NCBI GenBank assembly: GCA_963801715.1
Contig: CAWDGB010000019.1
Coordinates: 1-8,672 of the forward strand
Direction: 5' to 3'
DNA: 8,672 nucleotides
Source: CAVVJA01 sp963801715
GTDB taxonomy: Bacteria > Actinomycetota > Actinomycetes > Mycobacteriales > Jatrophihabitantaceae
Both the position numbers and the translations under genes were made by a program. The notes below the pieces were generated by a model. The model worked only from the letters and a program-made list of their open reading frames with translations. It searched no databases and was not told the DNA's origin. Below, one piece after another: positions 1 to 6,260 of this stretch; the first letter of the stretch is position 1; each line of letters starts with the position of its first letter.

Positions 1-846
1 GCCGAACACGATCGTCTTGTTCCCGAACACCAACGTCCGATGCTCCACGTGGGCGGACACTGCCCGCGCCAGGACAACCGTTTCCAGGTCGCGTCCTTTC
101 CGGATGAGGTCGGCGACCGAGTCACGATGGGATACCGGCGTCACATCCTGGGCGATGATGGGGCCCTCGTCCAGGTCAGCTGTCACGTAATGCGCGGTCG
201 CGCCGATCAGCTTGACGCCTCGTTGCTGTGCTTGGTGGTAAGGCCGGGCCCCGCTGAATGCCGGCAGGAACGAATGGTGGATGTTGATGATCCGTGCTGG
301 GTAGGCGGATAGCAGCGTCGGCCCAAGAATCTGCATGTACCGAGCGAGCACCACCAACTCGACCTCGCTAGCGTGCAGGATGGCGCGGATCTGGTGTTCC
401 TGCTCGGACTTGGTGTCCGGGGTGACCGGCAGGTAGTGGAACGGCACCCCACTGAATTCAGCCAGGGCAGCGTGATCGGGATGATTGCTGATCACCGCCA
501 CGATCTCGGCTGAGATCTCTCCGGCCCGCCAGCGCGCGAGCAAGTCAGCGAGGCAATGCACCTCGCGCGACGCGAGCACGGCGATGCGGGGTCTATCGTC
601 TACGAACCGGATGTCGACCCGCATGCCGAAACGCCTGGCGACATCAGCGAACCGCGCTCCGACCTCGTCGCGTGGTAGTGCATCCGAACTGGTGTCGAAC
701 TCGACCCGCTGGAAGAAGACGCTGGTCTCGGTGTCGACGTGCTGCTCGGCGTGCAGGATGTTGCCGCCCACGGTGAGCACGAACTCGGCGACCGCGTGGA
801 CGAGTCCGGGCTGGTCGGGACAGGACAACAGCAGGACGACCCGCAC
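1..846 (-). CDS. purU: Formyltetrahydrofolate deformylase PurU, C-terminus at window edge
   Basis: Hydrolyses 10-formyltetrahydrofolate to formate and tetrahydrofolate in the cytosol, balancing one-carbon pools and supplying formate for purine synthesis. I translated 282 codons from a GTG at 846 to the window edge with no stop. Residues 1-80 form an ACT-like regulatory domain (SCPDQPGLVHAVAEF near residue 8). Residues 86-282 form the formyltransferase fold, with the active-site set N188 and H190 (INIHHSFLP) and D226 (DLDEGPI). It ends NKTIVFG, close to the usual C-terminus of this roughly 280-aa family, so only a few residues or just the stop are probably missing. The GTG was chosen because the ACT domain begins at once after it. 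The frame stays open upstream, but an earlier start would overlap the DUF3618 gene. There is no strong Shine-Dalgarno sequence. The 19-bp gap after the DUF3618 stop suggests co-transcription and translational coupling. Confidence 0.93.
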   Translation of the reverse strand, partial: MRVVLLLSCPDQPGLVHAVAEFVLTVGGNILHAEQHVDTETSVFFQRVEFDTSSDALPRDEVGARFADVARRFGMRVDIRFVDDRPRIAVLASREVHCLADLLARWRAGEISAEIVAVISNHPDHAALAEFSGVPFHYLPVTPDTKSEQEHQIRAILHASEVELVVLARYMQILGPTLLSAYPARIINIHHSFLPAFSGARPYHQAQQRGVKLIGATAHYVTADLDEGPIIAQDVTPVSHRDSVADLIRKGRDLETVVLARAVSAHVEHRTLVFGNKTIVFG

Positions 847-865
847 CGGGTTCAGGAGTGGGCGG

Positions 866-1111
866 TCAGTGCGTCCGGCGGCGCACTGCCCGGATCCTGG
901 CCGCGACCAGCAGCGTCACGAGCAGCGTCGTGCCTCCGACGACCGCTCTTCCTTTGGGACTCTTCGTCCAGGCGATCAGGTTCTGCTTCGCGAGATCGGC
1001 GAGCCGCTTCGGGTTGGTGCGCTCCGCCAGCTGGTCGACGGTGGTCGCGAGCGACGCACGAGCCTGCTCGATGTCGCGCTGGATCTCCTCTGGTGACCGC
1101 TGCACCGTCAC
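866..1111 (-). CDS. DUF3618 small membrane protein
   Basis: An 81-aa protein whose first 40 residues match the DUF3618 signature familiar from actinobacteria: RSPEEIQRDIEQARASLA followed by TVDQLAERTNPKRLADLAK. This part is a charged amphipathic helix that could form a coiled coil. Residues 56-72 (GRAVVGGTTLLVTLLVAAR) are a single hydrophobic segment, probably transmembrane, followed by a basic tail. The biochemical function of the family is not known to me. The start is a GTG at 1111, supported by AAGGAG on the - strand at 1123-1118 with a 6-nt spacer. It sits upstream of purU on the same strand and is divergent from bcp. As I recall, mycobacteria also place a small protein of this kind beside bcp, which supports the call and suggests conserved synteny. 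Confidence 0.85.
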   Translation of the reverse strand: MTVQRSPEEIQRDIEQARASLATTVDQLAERTNPKRLADLAKQNLIAWTKSPKGRAVVGGTTLLVTLLVAARIRAVRRRTH

Positions 1112-1117
1112 GCCCGG

Positions 1118-1123
1118 CTCCTT
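1118..1123 (-). promoter_or_regulatory. Ribosome binding site of the DUF3618 gene
   Basis: AAGGAG on the - strand, 6 nt before the GTG at 1111. It fixes the GTG as the start in preference to a second in-frame GTG two codons later. Confidence 0.75.
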
Positions 1124-1145
1124 CCATAGATGCCGCTCGCCGCAG

Positions 1146-1151
1146 AGCCTA
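1146..1151 (-). promoter_or_regulatory. Possible -10 element for DUF3618-purU
   Basis: TAGGCT on the - strand fits the actinobacterial TANNNT -10 pattern. It would place the transcription start near 1139, giving a leader of about 28 nt that contains the AAGGAG site. I see no clear -35 box. This is inference from motif and spacing only. Confidence 0.35.
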
Positions 1152-1172
1152 GTGTCTAGCTCTAGTGTCTAG
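1149..1172 (+). repeat. Direct repeat CTAGTGTCTAG x2 in the bcp promoter
   Basis: Two perfect copies of the 11-mer CTAGTGTCTAG, at 1149-1159 and 1162-1172, separated by CT, end 3 bp before the bcp start codon. Each copy contains TAGTGT, a match to the TANNNT -10 pattern. The right copy (1163-1168) lies exactly 7 nt upstream of the ATG at 1176, the spacing expected for a leaderless transcript that begins at the start codon, and no Shine-Dalgarno sequence is present. The array could also be an operator for a regulator of this divergent region. Repeat and spacing are seen directly; promoter and operator roles are inferred. Confidence 0.55.
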
Positions 1173-1175
1173 GTC

Positions 1176-1640
1176 ATGACACGTCTTGCTTCCGGCGACC
1201 CCGCTCCCCCTTTCACGCTGTCCGACGCTGACGGGAAGCAGGTGTCACTCTCTGACTATGCGGGCCGTAAGGTCGTCGTCTACTTCTACCCAGCTGCGTC
1301 GACGCCCGGCTGCACAAAGGAAGCATGCGACTTCCGTGACAATTTGGCCGACCTCAACGACGCCGGGTTCGCCGTCGTCGGAATTTCCCCGGACTCGCCG
1401 GCTAAGATCGCGAAGTTTCGAGACAACGAGTCGCTGACCTTCCCGCTGCTGTCCGATCCCGACCGATCAGTTCTATCGGCATACGGCGCGTACGGCGAAA
1501 AGTCGATGTACGGCAAGAAGGTCATAGGCGTGATCCGCTCGACGTTCGTCATCGACGAGAACGGCAGGATTCTGGAGGCCCTGTACAACGTCCGGGCCAC
1601 CGGTCACGTTGCGAAGCTGCGCCAGGACCTCGCTGTGTGA
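1176..1640 (+). CDS. bcp: Thiol peroxidase Bcp (peroxiredoxin Q family)
   Basis: A 154-aa cytosolic peroxiredoxin that reduces hydrogen peroxide and organic hydroperoxides with electrons from thioredoxin or a similar donor. The thioredoxin-like fold is clear: GDPAPPFTLSDADGK at the N-terminus, VVVYFYPAASTPGCTKEAC at residues 33-51, and VIRSTFVIDENGRI near residue 125. C46 in TPGC is the peroxidatic cysteine; C51, five residues later, is the resolving cysteine of the atypical two-cysteine BCP subgroup. The length is normal for the family. The ATG at 1176 has no Shine-Dalgarno sequence and fits leaderless expression from the TAGTGT element 7 nt upstream. It is divergent from the DUF3618-purU pair. 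A tRNA gene starts 8 bp after its stop and may be on the same transcript. Confidence 0.95.
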   Translation: MTRLASGDPAPPFTLSDADGKQVSLSDYAGRKVVVYFYPAASTPGCTKEACDFRDNLADLNDAGFAVVGISPDSPAKIAKFRDNESLTFPLLSDPDRSVLSAYGAYGEKSMYGKKVIGVIRSTFVIDENGRILEALYNVRATGHVAKLRQDLAV

Positions 1641-1648
1641 GCCGCCCC

Positions 1649-1721
1649 GGGGCCGTAGCCCAACGGCAGAGGCAACGGTTTTAGGTGCCGTCCAGTGTGG
1701 GTTCGAATCCCACCGGCCCCA
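1649..1721 (+). tRNA. tRNA-Leu, anticodon UAG, short variable arm
   Basis: A full cloverleaf of 73 nt. The acceptor stem GGGGCCG (1649-1655) pairs perfectly with CGGCCCC (1714-1720), with discriminator A1721. The D stem GCC/GGC (1658-1660, 1671-1673) encloses a loop with the invariant GG. The anticodon stem 1675-1679 pairs with 1687-1691, with one U-G pair at the loop end. The loop TTTAGGT carries anticodon TAG at 1682-1684, followed by G37. The T arm is GTGGG-TTCGAAT-CCCAC (1697-1713). CCA is not encoded. UAG reads the leucine codon CUA, and A73 and G37 also suit leucine. However, the variable region is only 5 nt (1692-1696), whereas standard tRNA-Leu is class II with a long variable arm. 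The gene is certain as a tRNA; the amino-acid assignment rests on the anticodon. Confidence 0.9.
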
Positions 1722-1752
1722 CTTCTTGACCAATCCGTTTGCATGCAGATTT

Positions 1753-1768
1753 CGCTGCCCTCGCAGCG
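1753..1768. terminator. Hairpin between convergent transcripts, possible terminator
   Basis: A perfect 6-bp stem CGCTGC/GCAGCG with a CCTC loop lies between the end of the tRNA (+) and the end of the MBL-Rieske gene (-), where a bidirectional terminator would be expected. No T-run follows on either strand, so it is not a canonical intrinsic terminator, though GC-rich actinobacteria often lack the U-tract. Confidence 0.35.
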
Positions 1769-1788
1769 GTATTGCCTGCTGATCGTGG

Positions 1789-3348
1789 CTAGGGCACAGG
1801 CTGGCCGGCTGGGGCGCTGCGGATATTGTGGCCGACGGACGTGAGGCACTTGCCGTCGGTGAGCCGCCACTTCCAGCCGTGCATCTGGCACGTGAGCACG
1901 TCGCCGTCGATCGAGCCGAACCGCGAGAGGTCGGCCTTGAGGTGCGGGCACCGCCGCTGCACCTCCCAGCCGTCGAGCGTGATCGATTCGCCGGCTTCCG
2001 CGGCATTCTGCTCGGCGAACCAGCCCTCGGCGTAGTTGAGCCGTTCCTCGGACAGACATTTGAAGAAGACGTAGATGAATTCGTTATAGGGACCGATGCG
2101 TTGCGCGGAGAATCGGCAGGACAAGAACAGGCTGTTGACCCAGTCGACTTCGTGATCGTGAACGAGCTGTTCGAGGTAGGCGCGGCGGGTGCGGAAGCGA
2201 TAGCGCACCTTCTCCCCTGCATATTGCCGCAGCTCGCGGGCGACGAAGTCGATGATGAAATCGATGTCCCCGCGTTCGGCGTCTTCGGCCGTGAACCGGA
2301 CTCCGCCATTGATGCCTGCCGCCATATGGTCCGCTTCCTCCAACAGCGGGGCGAACCACTCCTGCAGGATCGGGATGACGTCAATTTCGGGGTGGGCCCA
2401 GGTGGCCTTGATCGCCTCGACGGCGGGCTGGGCCCGGACCTGGTAGTCACGGAGGTACGCCGCCTTGTCGGCGAACAGTTTCTCGACCTCGGCGTCGGAC
2501 ATCTGATGCTCGACCGGGCATCCGGGGGCTACGACGTCCGCCACCGACCCGGGCAGCAACAACCGTCCCTCGCCGTGGCCTCGGTCGGCCAGCCACTCGA
2601 GAAAGACGACCTGATCCGGGAAGATGTTCGACTCGTCGCCGAATATGTCGTTGAACCCCCACAGCTCCTCGTCAAGAAAGCAGGGCGGCCCAGCGGTTGG
2701 GAAGACGTAGGCGGCTTCGAGTTCCTCGATGTATCGCAAGGTCCGGTCGAACTGCCGTGCCCGCTTCTGCAATCCGAGCGCCTGCTTGGCGCGCTTGGGC
2801 AGCTCGTACACCATGGGGAACCAGATGGCACCGGAGAACTGGATCAGGTAAGCGTCGACCGGGCCGAGTTCGAGAAATGCAGTCAGGTTGGCCGGCCGCG
2901 CGTCGTTCTGGTTCAGCAGCCGCTGGTCGCCGTCGTATACCCACAGTGACGAGTCACCGATAGGGCCGTCCGTGGGTGACGTCAACGACTGGATCATCAC
3001 CTGCAGACCGTCCAGGTCGATCACCTCGCCGGACACGGTCTTGACAATGTCCCGAAAACCTAGCTCCCGAATACCGTCCTCGAGTTCGGTGGTCGGGAAC
3101 TCGGGCAGCAGCACGGTGATGCCCTTGTCCACGTGGTCGCGCAGATTCGTCGGGTCGAAGTGGTCATGGTGCAGGTGGCTGACGTACAGGTAGTCCGCAC
3201 GGCCGAGCTCGTCCCAGTCCAGCTGGGAGTTGTCCGGGAACGGGAACCACGATCCGAAGTACGCGGGATTGACCCAAGGATCGGTGAGGATGCTGCCGTA
3301 CGCGGTCTCGATCAGCGCGCTGGCGTGCCCCAGCCCGGTGACTCGCAT
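1789..3348 (-). CDS. MBL-fold metallohydrolase with C-terminal Rieske [2Fe-2S] domain
   Basis: A 519-aa protein with two recognisable modules. Residues 1-240 are a metallo-beta-lactamase fold of the UlaG-like type: GLGHASALIET, then TDPW, then the metal-binding HLHHDHFD with H58, H60, D62 and H63. Residues 440-519 are a Rieske ferredoxin domain with cluster ligands C467-P-H469 and C487-Q-M-H490. The region between (about 330-440) is helical and unassigned. The same two folds occur in CMP-N-acetylneuraminate hydroxylase, but there the Rieske domain is N-terminal, so the order here is reversed. The substrate is unknown; a redox enzyme or a hydrolase coupled to electron transfer is possible. The ATG at 3348 is preceded by GGGAG with a long (11-nt) spacer. 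No signal peptide or membrane segment is seen. It lies 111 bp downstream of the CHAT gene on the same strand, so a shared transcript is possible but unproven. Confidence 0.88.
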   Translation of the reverse strand: MRVTGLGHASALIETAYGSILTDPWVNPAYFGSWFPFPDNSQLDWDELGRADYLYVSHLHHDHFDPTNLRDHVDKGITVLLPEFPTTELEDGIRELGFRDIVKTVSGEVIDLDGLQVMIQSLTSPTDGPIGDSSLWVYDGDQRLLNQNDARPANLTAFLELGPVDAYLIQFSGAIWFPMVYELPKRAKQALGLQKRARQFDRTLRYIEELEAAYVFPTAGPPCFLDEELWGFNDIFGDESNIFPDQVVFLEWLADRGHGEGRLLLPGSVADVVAPGCPVEHQMSDAEVEKLFADKAAYLRDYQVRAQPAVEAIKATWAHPEIDVIPILQEWFAPLLEEADHMAAGINGGVRFTAEDAERGDIDFIIDFVARELRQYAGEKVRYRFRTRRAYLEQLVHDHEVDWVNSLFLSCRFSAQRIGPYNEFIYVFFKCLSEERLNYAEGWFAEQNAAEAGESITLDGWEVQRRCPHLKADLSRFGSIDGDVLTCQMHGWKWRLTDGKCLTSVGHNIRSAPAGQPVP

Positions 3349-3372
3349 CAGTGTGATAGCTCCCGTTCAGTC

Positions 3373-3437
3373 CGGTCGGCGTCCGCGACCACGGTAACCG
3401 AGGCGCCGGCCGCCCGTGACGATTGCCGTGCCGACCG
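3373..3437. repeat. 8-bp inverted repeat upstream of the MBL-Rieske gene
   Basis: CGGTCGGC (3373-3380) and its exact reverse complement GCCGACCG (3430-3437) lie 49 bp apart in the 111-bp gap between the CHAT stop and the MBL-Rieske start. A second small hairpin, GTGGC/GCCAC with a 6-nt loop (3437-3452), sits just after the CHAT stop codon. Either could be part of a terminator or a regulatory site, but such GC-rich repeats also arise by chance. Confidence 0.3.
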
Positions 3438-3459
3438 TGGCGGACAAGCCACCTCCGGG

Positions 3460-6108
3460 CTAGCTGGATGAACGGGCAACGCTCGGTCGGGTGAAACCGG
3501 CGCCGAAGCACAGGAAGCCCGCGGCCGTTGCAATGCCCTCAAATCCTCGGGAGGCCACCTCCAGCTGTGCCGAGGCCAGTGCCGTGGCCACCGTCTCGCC
3601 ACCCCGTAACCGGTCGTGGAAGGCAACCATGAGCGGCCAGGTTTCCGTGTCGAGAATGGGCAGCACCGATGCCACGAGCTGTGAGGTGCCCTGCGCGAGA
3701 AGGCTCGCGGTCAGCCCGAGCAGCTCGTCTCCAACCGGAACGACCGGACGGCCGGCATCGCACGCCGCCACAACGACCGTGTGTGGCGTCCGGCGCAGCT
3801 TCTCCAGGTCGTAGATCATCAGTGGTCCGTCGGCTAGGCCTAATGACCCGAACTGCGGGTTGTCGGCGCGCACCCGCCCATGGGTGGCCAGGTGGGCCAG
3901 TGCGGCACCGTCCAGGCTCGCTGCCACCGACTCGACGGTTGCCATGTCACCCACCAGCGGCTTGACACCGTAGATCGACGCCACGGCCTCCGCCTCGGCC
4001 CGGGCGCCCGGCAAACCCGGACCAGCTGCCACGACCACGGCGCCGCGCCTCGCCCGACGAGTGATCGCCCCATGCCAGAGCGTCGCTGAGGGTGCGACGG
4101 TAATCGGGCGGCCGGCGCAGGACGGCAGCACAGACCATGGGAGCCATTGCAGGTGGCCGGTCGGCACGACGAGCAAAGACCGATCATCGACATCCGGCGC
4201 CGAGCCCAACAGGATTCGGTCCAGTTCGGCCACTGTCGCTCGCAGTAGGGAATGCGCCGCCTCCCGGCTCGACTTCGAGGCGCTCCGGCGGGCCAGTCGG
4301 TGCAACGCGAACGGGAGGCGGTCGGCTAGGTCGAGCACCGGCGCCAATGGGCCCAGCTCCCGCATCCGGACGTGCCCATCGACGACCGTGATGACCCGCA
4401 GTTGCTCGTCGATGGCGACGTATTCCACCACAGCGGCGCCCCGCAACGCCTCAGCGAGATCGGCCACTGACGGCGCCGCCGCTGCCCCGAGATGACTCGC
4501 GCGCTGGTGCCTCTCGTGGTCTCGGATCTGCCGCTCAAGGCCTAGTTGGCGCACGCGGAGGGCGCCGGTCGGGCGGCCCGCGGTGCTGGCCTCGTCAATG
4601 TCTCGGGTGACGATGCGTAGTTCGGAGAGAGCCTCAGACAGCGCCTCGTCTCGCTGCGCGGCGGGCGCTTTGTGCAGATGACTCGCCCGTCCGATTTCGG
4701 CCCAGGCGAAAGCCTGCCGAGCTGAACCGTCTTCGATGGCAAGGCCGAGACCGAGCGACGCGAGATCGACACGGTGCCCGGCGACGTGCGCCCGCATGTC
4801 GGTGGCCGCGATCGCCGCAGCGTGGTCGTCAAGAATTCGCAGCCCTGTCCGCGCGGCCGACCGGGCGGCCGTGCGGTTGCCGCTGGCTTGCTGCAGCAGC
4901 GCTTGCGCATACCAGCCCCGCGCGCGAAGGGTGGCGGCGCCTCGCCGACGAGACAGTCCGGCACGCGTCAGCAGTGTGACTGCTCGCTCGGAACGCCCCC
5001 GGTCCAGCTCACGTTGTCCGGCAACCAAGCGAGCCTCGAGAGCGACATCGGGCCAGAGGCCGCCGGTGCCGGCAATCGCTCGCTCCAACTCGGCCGTGCG
5101 AGTGCGCGGCGAGTCACCGGCGAGCTCATAGGTCAACACCAGCACGCGGGCGAGAGCCGCGAGCTCCGCGTGCCCGAGACCGTCCAGTTCTCGAGCGGCG
5201 GTTCTAGCTTGGTGCAGGGCGCCGTCCAGATCCCCTCCCAACTGCTCCGCGCGCGCCAACAGCAATCGCGCCTCAGGCAGGATCGAGTGCCGCTGTTCGC
5301 GTAGACATTCCGTGATCGCCCGCTCCGCTGCCTCCCGTGCTTCGGACACCAAGCGCACCGACAGCAGCAGCTCGGCGCGGTCTCGCAGCAGCGGCGAAAC
5401 CTGCGATCCAAGCTGGCGGAAGCGAGCCTCGGCTTGGTCGAAGTACGCCAATGCAGACGGGATGTTTCCGCGAAGCACTTGCACGTAGCCCAAGTTATGG
5501 ATGCCGATGGCCACCGATAGGGCCAGATTGAGTCCGTCCCACAGGCGTAATGCCTCACGAATGTCCTTCTCCGCGGCGAGGAACTGGCCGCGGTGCGCCC
5601 GTCCGAGGCCTCGATTGACGTAGACCCGCGCGGCCCAGCGATCGTCGCGCGCCTTGCGAAGGACCGGCAGTCCGGCCCGGTAGTCGACGAGGGCCTCGTC
5701 GAATCGGCCTGCCTGCTGCAGGATTGCCCCGCGCTGGACATGCGCGCGGGCCCGGTCCACGCCGTGCAGGACGCCAACCGCAGAATCGATCATGCTTATG
5801 GCGGTTGCCGACCGGCCGCGCCACATCAAGACGAACGCCAGTGTCATTCGCGCCTCGGCCGCGAGTTCCGTAGATCCGGCCTGCCGGGCGAGCCGGATGG
5901 CCATCCGTAGGAATGCGACGGATGCGTCCAGGTCTTCGAGGTAGAAGGCGGCCAGGCCCTGGGCGCGGGCCGCGACGGATTCGGCAGCCTTCTCGTGCGA
6001 CTGATGTGCGCCGGCCATCGCTTGGGCAGCCAGGACTGCAGCCCGTCGTGGATCCACCTCGACGAGACCTAGCGCCTCGCGGGCCAGGTCCTCGGTGGTT
6101 GCCGCCAT
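3460..6108 (-). CDS. TPR-CHAT protein (caspase-like cysteine protease)
   Basis: An 882-aa, apparently cytosolic protein. About residues 5-400 are TPR-like helical repeats; for example GRFDEAL at 134-140 and GNIPSALAYFDQAEARF at 214-230 match the TPR pattern. A helical linker follows. Roughly residues 550-875 form a CHAT domain (caspase-like fold), with the expected catalytic dyad H743 in HLATHGRVRADN and C783 in VVVAACDAG, followed by the conserved GDELLGLTASLLAQGTSQLVAS. CHAT proteases are typically held inactive and switched on by partner signals through their repeat domains; one example is the TPR-CHAT protease of type III-E CRISPR systems. The ATG at 6108 has a GGAGG site with a 9-nt spacer, half inside an inverted repeat. 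It is divergent from the S8 protease and sigma genes 152 bp away. A role as sensor or executor in a joint module with them is inferred. Confidence 0.92.
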   Translation of the reverse strand: MAATTEDLAREALGLVEVDPRRAAVLAAQAMAGAHQSHEKAAESVAARAQGLAAFYLEDLDASVAFLRMAIRLARQAGSTELAAEARMTLAFVLMWRGRSATAISMIDSAVGVLHGVDRARAHVQRGAILQQAGRFDEALVDYRAGLPVLRKARDDRWAARVYVNRGLGRAHRGQFLAAEKDIREALRLWDGLNLALSVAIGIHNLGYVQVLRGNIPSALAYFDQAEARFRQLGSQVSPLLRDRAELLLSVRLVSEAREAAERAITECLREQRHSILPEARLLLARAEQLGGDLDGALHQARTAARELDGLGHAELAALARVLVLTYELAGDSPRTRTAELERAIAGTGGLWPDVALEARLVAGQRELDRGRSERAVTLLTRAGLSRRRGAATLRARGWYAQALLQQASGNRTAARSAARTGLRILDDHAAAIAATDMRAHVAGHRVDLASLGLGLAIEDGSARQAFAWAEIGRASHLHKAPAAQRDEALSEALSELRIVTRDIDEASTAGRPTGALRVRQLGLERQIRDHERHQRASHLGAAAAPSVADLAEALRGAAVVEYVAIDEQLRVITVVDGHVRMRELGPLAPVLDLADRLPFALHRLARRSASKSSREAAHSLLRATVAELDRILLGSAPDVDDRSLLVVPTGHLQWLPWSVLPSCAGRPITVAPSATLWHGAITRRARRGAVVVAAGPGLPGARAEAEAVASIYGVKPLVGDMATVESVAASLDGAALAHLATHGRVRADNPQFGSLGLADGPLMIYDLEKLRRTPHTVVVAACDAGRPVVPVGDELLGLTASLLAQGTSQLVASVLPILDTETWPLMVAFHDRLRGGETVATALASAQLEVASRGFEGIATAAGFLCFGAGFTRPSVARSSS

Positions 6109-6110
6109 GG

Positions 6111-6144
6111 CTTAGAGCCTCCGCCAATAGGGGCAGGCTCTTAG
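6111..6144. repeat. Imperfect inverted repeat over the CHAT ribosome binding site
   Basis: Arms CTTAGAGCCT (6111-6120) and AGGCTCTTAG (6135-6144) pair in 9 of 10 positions around a 14-nt loop. The repeat starts 2 bp before the CHAT start codon. Three of the five bases of its GGAGG site (6122-6118) lie inside the stem. It could be an operator for a dimeric regulator, or an mRNA hairpin limiting translation of the CHAT protease. Confidence 0.5.
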
Positions 6145-6250
6145 TGGTTCCCGCCTACCCCTTCCGTGTCAAGCATTTTGTGCCCATTCTGGTGTATCAG
6201 CCCCGGGCATTCGCCCTCCGACCAGTCAGTGATCTCTTCCTGCCCACCGT

Positions 6251-6254
6251 GGAG
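6251..6254 (+). promoter_or_regulatory. Ribosome binding site that sets the S8 protease start
   Basis: GGAG lies 6 nt before the ATG at 6261. Longer in-frame starts exist, including a GTG at 6249 and codons back to 5913 inside the divergent CHAT gene, but none has comparable support. Confidence 0.6.
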
Positions 6255-6260
6255 TCGTGC

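Larger units (their letters stand above)
6109..6260. promoter_or_regulatory. Divergent promoter region, CHAT gene / S8 protease operon
   Basis: This 152-bp gap must hold promoters for both directions. On the - strand there is an exact TTGACA (6172-6167), but no TANNNT box 16-18 nt later. There is also a GGGAACC (6152-6146), which resembles the -35 box of ECF sigma factors, but no convincing -10 follows it. On the + strand I see no clear consensus promoter. The region could be where the sigma factor encoded downstream acts, but the motifs alone do not establish this. Confidence 0.4.

Noticed and set aside
1649..1721. The UAG anticodon considered as an amber suppressor tRNA
   Set aside because: An amber suppressor needs anticodon CUA. 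UAG as the anticodon pairs with the leucine codon CUA.
1473..2450. A 325-codon - strand reading frame across bcp, the tRNA and the MBL-Rieske gene
   Set aside because: It is antisense to bcp and to the tRNA and out of frame within the MBL-Rieske gene. The WDSNPHW peptide it contains is the antisense translation of the tRNA, a known type of spurious annotation.
1828..2949. A 373-codon + strand reading frame inside the MBL-Rieske gene
   Set aside because: It is antisense to a gene with intact MBL and Rieske motifs and shows no domain of its own; long antisense frames are common in GC-rich DNA.
6146..6172. TTGACA and GGGAACC on the - strand as a definite CHAT promoter
   Set aside because: Neither -35-like box is followed at normal spacing by a convincing -10, so they are listed only as weak signals in the divergent region.
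5913..6260. An N-terminal extension of the S8 protease back to 5913
   Set aside because: It would overlap the divergent CHAT coding region by about 200 bp and read its antisense; the ATG at 6261 has its own GGAG site.
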